This document shows, piece by piece, positions 11,576 to 24,040 of a stretch of DNA of 64,000 nucleotides. How positions within the stretch are numbered: the first letter of the stretch is position 1; every line of letters begins with the position of its first letter. This DNA comes from Hemerocallis citrina. Taxonomy: Eukaryota > Streptophyta > Magnoliopsida > Asparagales > Asphodelaceae. The notes below the pieces were generated by a model. It was not told where the DNA came from and did no database searches. It saw nothing but the letters and a program-made list of their open reading frames with translations. Position numbers and translations under genes: made by a program. Where the stretch lies: positions 186,554,813 through 186,618,812 of the forward strand of contig CM030362.1 of the NCBI GenBank assembly GCA_017893485.1, read 5' to 3'.

Positions 11576-12235
11576 TGTTGCCGCTAAATTCGGTGTGGGG
11601 GCAAGCAGATGAATTTGTGAGTTCGTAGAAAACCTGAATAGCAAACACCTAACCTGTTCCGCCGGAGCTTGACCGTTGACTCCCGCCGTCCACCTGCAAG
11701 GAAGTGCGAGACACCGGGGTTGATCCCGGCGACGCACCCTCCGACGCTCAAGTCAGTAACCAGAAATGATTATGAAAGAGCGTTTAACTAGAGAAAGATT
11801 GATTACCTCTTAATGGAGATGGGTGAGGGGTATTTATAGGCGTCTTAGGGACTGGTTTTAGGAATGTAATCCCCGTGATTAGATAAGGAATATTCCTCGT
11901 AATCAGATAAGGCATGCAATCTGATAAGGTATATTCCCTATAATCAGTTAAGGTATTTAATCCCTAATCCCCAGTGAAAAGATAGATGTGAATCATGGCC
12001 GTTGATTTAGATCTAATCAGGGACCTTGATTGTATCTTGTCGGATCGGGTTGGTAGCGGGTTGAAACCCGTACCCAGCTGAGGTGGATCCGTTGGCGGGT
12101 TATTGGATCTGTGAGAAGGAGACCCAGTACCCGCTTCGGACCCATTTGCATGTGAAATTACCGTTTTACCCCTGAGCTTTAAGATTCGAGTCTGATGTGA
12201 ACGGTCCCGATTTAATCCTATTTTTAGCCATATCA
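11576..12235 (-). repeat. 5' LTR of the gag-only element
   Basis: 660-bp copy of the left LTR with four differences, followed by target duplication AGCGT (12236-12240). The promoter-like CTATAAATA is at about 11831-11839 on the - strand. Confidence 0.95.
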
Positions 12236-12240
12236 AGCGT

Positions 12241-13142
12241 GATCTAAACATAATGTAGTAATGTATGTAAAAAAAAAACTACACAGTGTTGGAGCGATGA
12301 GTTATAAAAAAAATCTACAAAACAAGAGGGTTGAGATAGAAAAGATCAAAAAACCAACCAAAATTATAACTACGACAAAAATTAAATAAGAAGAGAGGTA
12401 TAAAATTTTGATATCGTTCACCGTGGATACACGTATATAAAAAAATCTGTGAAAATAAAAATAGAAGTATAAGTAGATTTAAGCAATTCCGGAATTGAAG
12501 AGTTGAGGAGAGATTGAAGGAGAGTTGAAGACTTGATCACTTGGAGTTGGACGAGAATTGAAGAGTTAAAGACGTTGTTGAATTTTGATTTTGATACGAT
12601 CGGAATTTGATCGTGTATATGCCTTCAAGAATTGCTTGTTCAATACTTCAATTATTCACAAATTGCTTAGAAATGAGTTATAATAGTAGAGAGATTACGA
12701 GAGATTTTTGTGAATTTTTTGATGGGTTTTTTTTTTGGGGGGGGGGGGGGGTATTTATCGGCTAAAAATAAAAAATAAAAAAACAAAACAAAAAAAAACC
12801 AAAAAAACCAAAAAAAAAAGGCAATTTGAGCCGTTGAGGGCTCTCTGGACAACAGTGCCTAACGACACGTTTCGACCCGTTGGACCCGCGGGTCAACGGT
12901 CGACCCGTGGCGGGTCGAACGATTGACCCGTTCGGGTCTAATGGTTCGCAACCCGCGGGTTGGGTTTTTTAAACGGGTTCTCGAGCTGGGTTGCGTGGGT
13001 TGGATCCGTTATTTTCGAGATCCGGGTCGACCCGTTACTGTTCACAGGTTCGACCCGAACCCGTAATACCGTTTCGCGGGCTGAGTTATACGTGCGGGTC
13101 GCGGGCGGGTCGGCGGTTGACCCGGCCCACTTGCCATCCCTA
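12241..13142 (-). other. 5' segment and terminus of the hAT element
   Basis: Before the retrotransposon inserted, this joined the hAT sequence ending at 4654. It is non-coding or very short upstream exon sequence. It contains a poly(G) run at about 12736-12751 and, at 12850-13140, GC-rich subterminal repeats of CGGGTC and GACCCG words mirroring those at 1975-2160. No gene was seen. Confidence 0.75.
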
Positions 13143-13274
13143 TATGAGATGGTGAGATTGAGTTTTTTTTGTAAGATGAGCGATTTGAATCATCGGGTGT
13201 TATTTTGGAACTACCTTTTCTTTCGATTGTTATTTTGTCCTTCAACATTTATTTGTTTTTTCGGGTTCTCAATT
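13143..13274 (+). other. MITE remainder and original PSF3-upstream sequence
   Basis: The first about 60 bp continue the MITE split by the hAT element. The remainder is the sequence into which the LINE inserted at 13275. It would have been continuous with 25187 onward. Confidence 0.6.
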
Positions 13275-14149
13275 ACACATCCAGAGGGAGTTCAAAATTA
13301 GTTTCAGTGCAAGCTCCTTCATCCCCCAATCTGTTCTCCTTGCCCTCTGCCCCCCCCCCCCCCCCCCCCCTCATCAACATTGTAGATCTCTCCCCCCTCT
13401 TCAACCCATCTCCTATGTTTCCCTCCCTGCGCTTTCCCTTGTTTTTCCCCCTCTCAATCCTCTTCTGCCTCCCTTTTGCCCTGCGAAGAGGGTTCGCTAG
13501 CGTCGGTGGGCTATCCATTCTCCAGCGGTGCTAAGCATTTACAGGCTGCAACTTCTCGGTAGTATTTGCTTTTCCCTGCTTCCGGTGCTTCCCCCTTCCA
13601 GGCTGTGCAGCTGCTAGTTGCTGTTAGCCCCATGTGCTCTCCTACCACTGTAAGTTTCATCACTGTAAGTCCTCTCACTGCTTTCCTTTCCCCTTCTTAG
13701 GCCTGGTGTCCTGCTCTTTGTTCTACCTATCTTCTCTATTGTTTCCTTTTTGTGTGATTTCGTTCTTTACTCTATTATTCTTTCTGGGTGATTTTCGTAG
13801 TTCTATTTTAGTGGTTTTTTTTTTTTGTTTAGTGGGTGTTTAGATGTTTGCGCGATTTGGGAGGGTGTTTTGTTGTTTGTGCGATTTGGTTCTCGCTTTG
13901 GACTATTCTTTGGTCCAGCGCCTTCCCTTCCTTTACATACCTTTGGTTTGCTGTGTTCTTCCCTCTGCTCTCTCTTCTTTCTCGTTAACTTTTGGTGAAA
14001 GGGATAGCGCCTCATCCCATTGGCTCGATCTCTACAGTAATTGTTTGCGTACTGTTCAGTCCTCTGGTCCTCTACTCCCTGTATGGACTTGGGCCACAAT
14101 TTGGACCCATCCTGGGCAGAAGTGGTAAAAAAAAATACTCATAAAAAGA

Positions 14150-16683
14150 ATAAAAATGAGGGTTTTTCTGCTAATTTGGGCCTTTCTTTGGTCCGGCCTG
14201 TCTATTCGAATCTTCTAGGGTGCTCTAATCCCCACTTTTGTTCACTGCACTCGAGCGCCTCTTCTCATTCTCATCGTTCTCAACCATCCTCCTCCCCTGC
14301 TTTTCACTGCTTTAGGTGTCTTCAACCGGGACATTTTAAAGCTTTTTGTTCATTCAACATAAAATGTTTGTTCTACTTCAAACCGGGACACTCTCGTAAC
14401 CGGTGTTTTTCTCTTCAACAACCTCTGGAACTTTCCCTGGGCATCCCCATCTCAGACCAAGTCATCGCTGCTTTGGATTTTCCCGCTCTTCAGGCAAAGA
14501 TGTCGGACCTCAAAGCTCATTCTTCCAAAAAAAGCCAAATTGTCGTCCACTTCTCCTCTCCTTCCCACTCCTCCAGCTTCTCAGCGCATCGCTGTGGTGG
14601 CTACTTCCACCTCTTCAGACTCCTCCATCCCTACCCTGCCTATCCCCCCTACCTCAGCTCTGGCTATTCTAGCCCCGCCTTCTTCTAAACCTTCGGTCGC
14701 GCAGACTTAGGTGACTCTTGTTTACGTTCCCTCTCCTGACGTTATTGCTAAGATCAATAAATTTGATTGCTATGGGGCAGTTGCTTTCTCTGGTGGTTCG
14801 ATCTCTAATTACTCTTTAGACTCGTTCCTTAGCAACACTTGCAACATCCCGGACTGGACGTGGGCTGTTAATGCGTATTCTAACGGAGATGTCATTATCA
14901 ACTACCCTACCCCCAAAGCTCTGAAGGATTTAGTTGCTATCCGCACCTTCTCCATGGGCTCTGTTCAACTTGCTATCCGCAAATGGATTTATCAGAGATC
15001 CTCTCCGCTGCGCCTCTCTCTAATCCCCATTAAAGTCTCTCTTCTTGGCCTCCTGCCGTTCTGCGACTCTCCTCGATTAGTTGCTGATATGGTTAAATGT
15101 ATCGGTGATTTAACTTGTACCTCTTCAACCTTTATGCTGGCCTCTGGTTGCCTCCTAGTTTAAGCTGAATTTTTTTGCCTTCCTGCTCATGATAGGGTGG
15201 CGGCGTTCAACCTGTGTGTGGGTTAGTCCCAATTCCCCATCACTTTCAACTACCATGATTCCCCTTCTCTGGGTGCTACTTAGGACCCTCACTCTGTTGG
15301 AGTTTTTAATTCACCTCTCCCCTTAGACTCTCCATCTCTTCGCTTTACTGCGGGCGCTTCCTCTGCTCCAGGGTCCTCTTCGGCCATGCCCAAGGCCATC
15401 CAGAAGTCTTTTGCTAGAAAGAAATTCTCATTTCACCGTAAAAGTGCCGCTTCTCCTCCTACATCCAAAATATCGCCTTCTAAGGCGTCAAATTTAGTTT
15501 GGATTAATCCCGACATATCCTCCTCCTCTGCCCCAAAGCTGTAACCTCCTGTTGTTGGCCGCTCAACTGCGCACCAATCCTCTATTCCTCCTTCTCCCGC
15601 TGCTAAAGTTCCTCTTCCTAAACCTGTAGGCTCTCATGAGGTTAGCCCTGTTCATCAGCCCGAGGGTACATCCGCTGCCTCTGAATCTAAATGGCCTGTC
15701 TGGGAGGCTAACCCCAAGTACTCGTCGGATTGGGACCATTACATTAAAGGGGTTCAAGGTTCTTCCTCGGCAGCACCTAATTCTAAACTAATTTCGCAGC
15801 AATCTGTTCCTCCCCCGCCGTCTAAATCGGATGATTGGATACACCAGGACGATCTTCTTACCAAAGAGGCGGCGGAGCTCGCTAAGCCGACCGCCCAACT
15901 TAAGGTTATCACTTTGGATTTTCCTTTTGTTTTTTCTGCTCATTTTGGGGCAATTTTTCCACCTTTTGCTTCAGTAATGTCATAGGTTGTTTTATTGGTT
16001 TTCCCCCTACTATACTCATTCTGAATTTCCGTCTTGCGACCTTTTTACTTTATTATTTTCGCTGTCGACCCCCAGTTGACCTCCTTGAAACTGGAAATAC
16101 CCTTCGATTTATAAAAGAGGACCCCAGCTCCAGTTCCCTTATTTCTTCTACTCCCTCTCCTATTCTTCGATTGTCGTCCCATTTTTTCCCTTTCGGGGAC
16201 TTGCTGGCAGGGGTGGAGCTTACCCCTGACCAGACTACTCTCCCCATCTCATCTGGCTCCAGCACTTCTCTAGCTATGGAACAGGATCCTCATGCTCAGA
16301 GCGCTAAGGTTGTTATCGCCCATTCCTTTAGTGGGCAGTATAGCAATCCTCCCTCCCCGAAACACTATTCGGCGTCTTCTATCATTTGTTCGAGCGCCCG
16401 AGTTAGGGCTAATTCTAATTATCACTTATCCTCTGGGTCGAAGGCGTCCCTAGTGGCACAGATCCATAACCTGGAAATTCCTCCTCCTATCGCCCATGCT
16501 TCTTCTTACTCTTCCTTTGGATCGGTTTACCAAGTTCACTTCGACTCAATTTCGAACCCACAGATGCTTTCTTTTGCGGCCAGTATGGGGTTTGTAGTTG
16601 ACTCTGGGAATCTTGTCGAATTTGAGTCCATTCGTAGACGTGAAATTTCCAAAGCTCGTGAGTCCTGTAGTTATTATGATTAG
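14150..16683 (+). pseudogene. LINE ORF1 (zinc-knuckle RNA-binding protein), broken
   Basis: Two CCHC-type knuckles lie at about 14310-14410: CFRCLQPGHFKAFC, then CLFYFKPGHSRNRC, in which one Cys is replaced by Tyr or Phe. A DUF4283-like RNA-binding domain follows at 14711-15163. The C-terminal frame runs to a TAG at 16681-16683. Stops between about 15164 and 16170 split it. Plant L1 ORF1 proteins normally carry a DUF4283-type domain and a knuckle, which supports the call. Confidence 0.8.
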
Positions 16684-19600
16684 TATCTCCTGGAATATTT
16701 GGGGCCTCCGATCCCCGTCTAAGCAACATGCTATTTTCCATCTTATTTCTTCTTCTCACTGTGATCTGATCTCTATTCAAGAATCTAAACTCGATTCTTC
16801 TTCCCTGGCTCTCCTAAGAGCCATTGGTGGATCTATTATCACTAACGGGATCCCCCTTAATGCCATAGAAGGGAGGGGGGATCCTTTTGGGTTTTAAGGT
16901 CTCTCGCTTTTCTTTAATTTCTGTTCAACGGTTTACCTTTTTTCTTAAAGTCTGTCTTTAGTGGCATGAACACAATTGTATTCTCACTATTATATCAGTT
17001 TACGGTCCCTCTTCAGCCGAACGGCACAATTTATTCTGGAATGAATTTAACTCTTTCCTTAATAATGTGCATGGTCTGGTTGTTTTGTGGCGACTTTAAC
17101 GTTACCAGATTTTCCATGAAAGATCCGGGAGCGTCTCTTATAACTCGGACTTTTCCCACTTTAATGAGTGCATTCGTGCGCTTCATCTATCTGGGCTCCC
17201 TCTTAATGGCAGATCGTTCACCTGGTCTAACATGCGTCTTACGGCTACAATGGCCAAACTCGATCATTTCCCAGTTTCGAATGATTGGATTTCCCGTTTC
17301 CAAAACTCTTTCTCTTGTGCTATGCCTAACCTTGCTTCAGACCACGTTCCCATTGCTCTTCACTCTAACTACAACTTCTCCAAACCGTTCAAATTCCGTT
17401 TTGAAAAATTCTAGCTTCAAGACCAGGTCTTCGTTAACCTCATTTCAGAATGCCTCTCCTTTGTTACGGGATCACACGGCCTAGGTCGTATACTTCTTAA
17501 ACTTCACGCTATCAAATATGGTTGCAAGATATAGCGCAAAGAAAGATTTGCTAGCGCTAATAACCTTAAGCAAGTCTTCCTTTCCACTATCGATTCCATA
17601 GATAAGCTTGAAGAGAGGGGTCATATCTCTGAATCCCTACGTAACGAAAGAAGTTCATGCAAACGGGAGTTCGCGTCCATTCTTCATAACGATCATATTA
17701 AATGGGCACAGCATGCCTAGGTCCGCTGGCTTAAGGAGGGGGATGGTAACACATCCTTCTTTCACAATTTTGCCTTTCACCGTCAACGATGCAATCACAT
17801 TTCCTCCATTATTCATGAAGACAGTGAGCTTTCTTCCAACTCTGACCTTCATGCGACCTTTCTTCTTTTTTATAAAAATCTTATTGGGTCATCTCAACCC
17901 AGATCCATCCATCTCGACTAGACACATCTGTACGGTCAGGAATTGCATGATCTGTCTAGTCTGGAGGCTCCCTTTACTCATGAGGAGATTAAAATCGCTG
18001 TTTTCTCTCTAAAAAGCGATTCAGCTCCTGGCCCAGATGGTTTTCCTTCTTTCTTCTTCCAAATATTTTGGGATTTTCTTAAGGACGACATCTTTGAGAT
18101 GTTCTCTGATCTTCATTTAGGCAATTTCTCCTTTGATCATATTAATTACACGCACATTGTTCTCATCCCCAAGATTGTCAGAGCGAATTCAGTGAGAAAT
18201 TTTCTTCCGAGTAGCCTCCTCAATACCACGTTCAAGATCATTATGAAAGTTTTAGCTAACCGCTTGAGCCAAGTCATCTCCCCACTTATCGATCCCGCTC
18301 ATACGGGTTTCATCAAAGATTGTTTTATCCTTGATAGTGTGGCTTCGGCTCAGGAAGTTATTTCTAATTGCCATAAATTCAACTCTGAGGGCATAATGCT
18401 TAAATTAGATTTTAAAAAGGCTTATGATAAAGTTAATTGGGATTTTCTATTCGATATTCTTCTACACCGGGATTTTGGTCCTAAGTGGATTGCCTAGATT
18501 AAGTCCAGCCTCTTTGCTGGCACTTCGTCTATCCTTATTAAAGGGATGGAAGGCAATAAATTCAAGTGTAAATGCGGTCTCCGTGAAGGTGATCCCATCT
18601 CCTTTCTCTTATTTACACTTTGTTGCGGATGTCTTCAGTAAATTGCTTTAAAATGCCTGGGATGCTAATGTCATTGAAGGTCTTGCTGGCTCCCACTACT
18701 TTCGTGGGGTTCTAAACCTTCAATATGCTGATGACACTATCATCTTTGCAAAATCCAATGGGAGTACCTTACGTAACCTTAAACTCCTTCTATATATCTT
18801 TGAAAGTGCGCCAGGTCTCTCTATTAATTTTCACAAATCGTCTGTTCTTTGACTTGGCGGTTCTAACAACCGTCAATTGTAGATAGCCTAATTCTTTAAT
18901 TGTACCGAAGCTTCTTTCCCGGTTAATTATCTGGGGATTCCTGTGAGATGGGGCAAGCTGCATAAATCAGACTGGCTGCCGATGATCGAAAAAGTTGAGT
19001 CCAGACTTAACGTGTGGACGAGTAAGCATCTTTCCCGTGGTGGTAGACTGGTTCTTGTTAATGCAGTCCTTTCCTCCATTTCTTTATATATAATGTCCTT
19101 TTTCTATGTTCCCTCTTGGGTTATCAAGAGAATTGATCAGATCCGAAGGAATTTCTTCTGGTCAGGTTCAGATTATTATAGAGTTGGTACTCATCTCTGG
19201 AATAGGAAGTTGGTCTGCACTTCCAAGGTAGCTGGAGGTTTGGGGGTCCTCAATCTTAGAAACCAAAATTTAGCTTTATTGGCTAAATAGTTATGGAGAA
19301 TGCTGAAAGAGGATCAACTGCCCTGGGTCCGCCTTATTTCTAACTCCTGTTTCCGCCGTCAGAGGGTTTGGGAGTTATGTCCCTCTCTTTCTTCTAGATC
19401 GTCCTCTTTCTGGAAGGGCGTGTGGAGGGTGGTCGATCCTTTTCGATGCAACATTCTTCATGTTTGCGCGGATGTATCTAAGATCAAGTTTTGGATTGAC
19501 CTATGGATATGCAATTTGAAGCCGGCTACGGCATATCCGGTCCTCTTCCAACTTGCTCTTAACCCTAAAGCTTCGGTGGCAGATTATTTGACTACCAACC

Positions 19601-20322
19601 ACAACACCAGAGTCTGGAATATTACTTTTGCTTGTATCATCCCTCCTTCTATTTGTTGCGGAGTTCTTACACCTTTATGCGCTCTCAAACAACTACGCTT
19701 GGCATCCCAAAGAAGATTTCTTTTGCCGTTGGACCAGCTCTGGTTCATTTTCGGTTAAATCCTTTTACAATTTTCTCAATCATGGTGGTGCAACTCTCCA
19801 TACGTGAAATGCATTTGGAGTTGTTGTGCACCGTTGAAGGCCAAAATTATGTCTTGGCTCACTATTAACAACAGACTCCTTACTGTTGAGGTCCTCAATA
19901 AAAAGAACCTTGCTATAGGTCAGTTATGTGCGTTGTGCCACTCTAGTCACGAAAACATTGATCATCTGTTCTTGCACTGCGCCTTTACTAACCAGTTATG
20001 GAATTTACGCCTTAAGGCATGGCAAGTTACCTCTCTTCCTACGTCCCTTTTAGATATTTGGAACATTCACCTTGTCAGAAAAGATTATCGCAGGTCTTGG
20101 ATACTTTCGACCATGGTCATTGTTTGGGTTATTTGGATGGAAAGAAATAACCGCATTTTCAATCAATCCTCTAAACATATTGACACTATTATATATGAGT
20201 TTTTTTTTTTTGCGAAGCTGTGGCCTTCTTACCTTCCTTTTCTCAAGGTTCAGACCTTGTATCTTCATCGTTTATATGAAGCTGCACTTTTTTTACGTTC
20301 TCATAGCAATATTGTTCCTTAA
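16676..20322 (+). pseudogene. LINE ORF2 (endonuclease, reverse transcriptase, zf-RVT), broken
   Basis: The start ATG at 16676 lies inside the last codons of ORF1 (8-nt overlap). The endonuclease begins SWNIWGLR, has IQESKL with the metal-binding Glu, then CGDFNVTRF and SDHVPIALH near 17080-17350, spread over several frames. The reverse transcriptase starts near 17943 (APGPDGFP; LDFKKAYDKVNWDFL), has a TAG at 18496, and the catalytic YADDT at about 18727. A zf-RVT-like Cys/His region (CALCHSSHENIDHLFLHC) lies near 19930-19990. At least six stops or frame changes make it non-functional. Confidence 0.88.
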
Positions 20323-21341
20323 TTTGCTTTGGTTTTTCCCTAATTATTAGTCGTCTCCTGACTTTCTTTGCAGGGCTGACTTTGTGGTACCATATATCTA
20401 TGTTCTTTTTGTGGGGTGGGCCATTTTGGGGGAGATTTGAGGCCTTATCCCCGGTGCCCGACCAGCTTGCTGACTGCTACCTTTTGATCAGGATGTTTTT
20501 GATGCTCGTCTGTAATACTTTTGCTACTTTGCTTTATCCTTCTCTTTTCTTGTCTGCTAATTGTATATGTTCTTTTAACTATTTTGCTCTGTTACTTAGC
20601 TACTTATGCTATTGTTTTTGGAGTGCCGACCTCGGTTATTTTCTGACCATGGGATTTACCTATCCTTATCGTGTTGTTGGTAGTGATGCTCCATTTCTCG
20701 TTGTTCATCTGTTCTGTTGTTTTTTTTAGCTGTTTGGTTTCAACTATTTGTGTGGGCAGGGCTATGGTTCGTTTTAGCTTTATTTTAGTGTTGGCTTGTT
20801 CATTATTGTCAGCCAAGGCTCTTTGTGTTTTGTGCAAGGAGATCTGAGGCCATTCCTTGCTGGCCTTTGTTGCTGGGTTCGTCCAGAGGAGCCTCGGCAT
20901 TGGTTCAGCAGTAGCCTTTCTTAGAGCGGTCTTTTTCTTTTTTTGGGGATGGTGGCTCTCTCGTTGGACTAATGTTGTCGTTCTTTTAGGTGACAATGCA
21001 TATCCTCACCTTGCGGCGGGCTCATGGCCCTTATTGTTGACGCTTGGTTACTCACTCTCTTGTGTTTGCTGTTGCTGGGCTGTTATCGGTTTCAGGATGC
21101 CCCTGTCGTTTGCCTGAGGCTCTTTGCTCTTCGTCTGTGCCTCTCGGTTCTGGATCTCTGGTCTCGCTTCCCCTTCTGGAGTACCGGCTAGCTGCTACTG
21201 CTGCTTCAGCGACGCCTTCCCTGAGAATTTTGGTTCAGTTTTGAGTCGGTCTTTCTAGTGTTTTTTTAGTCTTTGTTTGGCAATCCCTCCCATTACCAGC
21301 GGCACCGCTCGGCGGTGTATTTTTGGGTCTGTTTTTGTATT
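20323..21341 (+). other. LINE 3' untranslated region
   Basis: T/G-rich sequence with no domain. It continues after the nested element at 25097-25186, where the LINE terminus and poly(A) lie. Parts resemble the 3' region of the antisense LINE copy at 21560-21960. Confidence 0.65.
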
Positions 21342-21534
21342 GTTCAGTTCTGTGATGCACTGGTACACCAAAAACACCCCTGTACCAATATTGGGTGCGT
21401 ATCAGGTGCGGATACGCACGGATACGTTCCGGATACGCACCCAATACGTATCCGGGGTGTTTTTAATTAAAAAAAAAGGGGAAAAAGCCAGATACGGGAT
21501 CAGGTACACGATGGGTGCACTCGGGTACGCCCGT

Positions 21535-24040
21535 TTTTGATATATCGGATAGAGCCAAACGGCTCCAGCCATCAAAAAATATATTAAACAATAAAAACAG
21601 TTATTGTACAAACAAATAGTCAATGGTTTTACAAGATGTAAAACAGAAAATAAGCATACAAAAAAGATATAAAAAAACCGCTAAAAAGCCAGCAAAGCGG
21701 AGGTCTACGCAACAACAGAAGCTCCACGCCGAAACAAGGGGGCAGAGCAAAAGGCTAGGAAAACAATAATCTGGTGGAGCCAAACCAAATTGTCGCACCC
21801 GAGACAGACCAGGACCTAAACGACTGAGTCAAGAAACAGGATGCCAAACCTCCCCACACGAAAACATCCAACTCCACTAGCAGTCCAAGGGAACTCTAGC
21901 GGCACAACGGAGGCAACGCACTGCCTACACCAAGGATGTCAAAGAGAAGCCAAGATTCAACTGTGCACAAACTGATGAACTGACACAGAAGCAGCTTTCC
22001 TCGCCAGTATATGAGCACTCACTCGAATCTGCAAGTTATTAAAGACTTTCTTATTGTATCTCCGCTTGACGTGGAGAGGGGCAACCTTCATCGCAAGGGG
22101 TGAAATGGCCGCATGGTCGGATGAAGAAACTTCGACAATGATAGAGCATGATGGGGTCAAGGGAATGCTGGGAGCGACCGTTGAGGCAATTGGGATGGAA
22201 TTGGTAATGTCGGCCCAACGGGGGAAAGAAGATTCATCAAGACTCAGAGAAGGCTTAAGGGAAAGGGAGTGCAGGATATGTTTAAGCTCCAACAGGAGCT
22301 GATTGAGCCACAAATGAACTCCTAAATGTTGATACCAAGAGAATAAGCATCCAGGAAAATGAAAAGAGAACGTAGGGCCTTTGGGAGGAGAAATCTTCAA
22401 ACCACAGGGAGAGTAAAAAGATAAAGAAGGTGCCTTAAAATTAAAAATAGCTCTGTCAGGATGCACTTGGGGGTTAGAAATGCGGCACTGCGGAGCGTGC
22501 CCCCTCGCACAAGAAGACCTCAAATGAGACGAGAAATAGGATTTAAACAAATTAGAATTTTTATCTAGATGCCAACACAACGAAGGTGCCACTGAGTTAG
22601 AACGGGGACGAGCCTTATAAGAACCCAAACAAGGGTAGAAGACAAGTTTCGTATAAACTTAATGATCCTTAAAATAGTTAGCAATATTAGGAGGTAGACA
22701 AGTAGCAAGAGAATCACGATAAGGAGAGATAGAAGTAGAGAAGCTCGTAGCTGGCAGAGAAACAATAATAGAGGAGTGGAGGTCCTTTCCAGTATCAGAA
22801 CTGAACTTTCTAGCCAAGCAAGCATGAAGCTTGCGCTTTAATAGGGGGTAGTTAAGAAAGGGGAGGAGTTTGGCCGGTAAAGGATGACCTCTGGGAAAAC
22901 CAAGGAGTTTTTGAAGGGAGAAGCATCTACTGCGAGGGTGACCAAACTTATCACAGAAAATGCACTCATCTTATTCACGCACTCTCGTTTAAAATGACCA
23001 GGAAGGAGGCACCTGAAGTAGACCCTATGAGGGTCGGGCTTACGAGGAGAAGGGGAATTAGAGAAAATGGGAGAGCACCGAGGGCGATAGATGTTATCCA
23101 ACAGAGGAGAAAATAAGTCTCACTTCAATTCCTGAGCCAATTCAGAACAGTAAGAGCTAGCTTCGGACTCGGTGAGATTCATGGTAGAATCCAACCCAAG
23201 TGAGTCTCAAAGCAAAGCACCAACAGAGGAAAGGTACTGGAAAATGGTACCACTTACAGTACAGATCCAACCCCAGCAACACAGCACTTATCAAAGATCA
23301 AAACAGCGCTACTCAAAGAGGGGCAACAACACCCTCCACAAAGGGAGAGAAATAGTGGAGATAAAGTAGAATCCGAGAGGATAAACAGAACGACCGAACT
23401 TGAACAAGCACTTGGTCAGTACACAGAAAGGAGCTTAATAAGCCACTGACAGTATCGATCCCCAGGGAAAGAGGAGCGCAATGCCAGAGGAAACAATCGG
23501 TCAACCCGAAAGAAACTCAGCTTAGGGGAATCAACACAGCGCTCAGAGGGTGCAGCAATGCAAAAGTAAAGGCCCAACGACACACCCAAAAAACAACACA
23601 ACTTGAATCTACAGCTAACGATCAAAGCAAACTAAAACTCACAGTGAGCGGATAACAGGGAAGACCACTGAGCGCTGCGGGGTGGAGCGACACTGGCAGG
23701 AAGACCACCGAGAATGGGAGCTCCGGCGTGCGGAGCAAAGTCGTCACCGGATGGAGGCGCAAGAGGAAACGACACCTGGACGCGGCGAAAACCCTGGAGG
23801 CGAACGGGGGTCTCGGATCAAAACATCGAGGGAGAAAAATCCGAACGCCAAGGAAAGGGCGAAGAGGGGAACTGGAGATATGGGTCTGGAGAGAAGGAAG
23901 CACTGAATAAAAATAAGGAAGGGAGTATGGGGGAAGGGTGATCAGGATAGCCGGATCTGGCGGAAAGCTAAGAATAGAGCCGGCAAGTTCGCTTTTCAAA
24001 ATCGCATCGATAGTAGAAAAGAGCTGTCTTACTATCAATT
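21535..24040 (-). mobile_element. Internally deleted LINE of the same family, antisense
   Basis: On the - strand the 3' terminus at about 21535-21580 reads GGCTGGAGCCG, then GGCTCTATCCG and an A-rich tail, like the terminus of the host LINE (GGCTGGAG...CTCTATCCG). ORF1 remains are present, but ORF2 is absent. The element is therefore about 2.5 kb, against about 8 kb for its relative. The 5' boundary near 24040 is an estimate, and no clean target duplication was found. Confidence 0.75.
21957..23160 (-). pseudogene. LINE ORF1 remnant (antisense copy)
   Basis: Around 22838-23050 a knuckle region reads YFRCLLPGHFKREC, and a frame change is followed by a second-knuckle remnant and an Arg-Cys-Phe-Ser-Leu-Gln motif. 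Both match the ORF1 of the + strand LINE at 14310-14430. A 223-codon ORF at 21957-22628 continues downstream, ending shortly before the 3' region. Frameshifts separate the pieces, and no endonuclease or reverse transcriptase follows. Confidence 0.72.

Larger units (their letters stand above)
4655..12235 (-). mobile_element. Young gag-only LTR retrotransposon (TR-GAG type, Ty3-like)
   Basis: Two 660-bp direct repeats (4655-5314 and 11576-12235) begin TGTTGCC and end ATATCA. They are flanked by the perfect 5-bp target duplication AGCGT (4650-4654 and 12236-12240). A TGGCGCC-type primer site adjoins the right LTR, and a purine run read on the - strand adjoins the left, so transcription runs right to left. 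The only retroviral-type ORF is gag (9749-11503). No protease, reverse transcriptase, RNase H or integrase motif was seen in the remaining 4.4 kb. This matches the non-autonomous architecture described in plants as TR-GAG. The LTRs differ at only four positions, so the insertion is recent. It splits the hAT transposase. Confidence 0.93.
1958..13142 (-). mobile_element. hAT transposon, interrupted by an LTR retrotransposon
   Basis: The ends are TAGGGTTGGCA at 1958 and, read inward from 13142, TAGGGATGGCA. This is an 11-bp terminal inverted repeat with one mismatch, of the form common in plant hAT elements, and it is followed by GC-rich subterminal CGGGTC repeats. A perfect 8-bp target duplication TATGAGAT flanks it (1950-1957 and 13143-13150), which is the hAT hallmark. 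Without the nested retrotransposon (4655-12235 plus 5 bp) the element is about 3.6 kb. Its transposase lies on the - strand and is broken, so the element cannot move by itself. It landed in an older foldback MITE. Confidence 0.92.

Noticed and set aside
11964..12251. 95-codon ORF at the right LTR edge (and its copy at 5043-5315)
   Set aside because: It lies in LTR sequence and crosses the insertion junction. No domain.
13205..13843. Short ORFs at the LINE 5' end
   Set aside because: They lie in the C-rich untranslated leader and lack any domain.
22054..22302. 82-codon + strand ORF, and + strand ORFs at 23682-23941
   Set aside because: Antisense to the LINE ORF1 and leader. Only the - strand shows family motifs.
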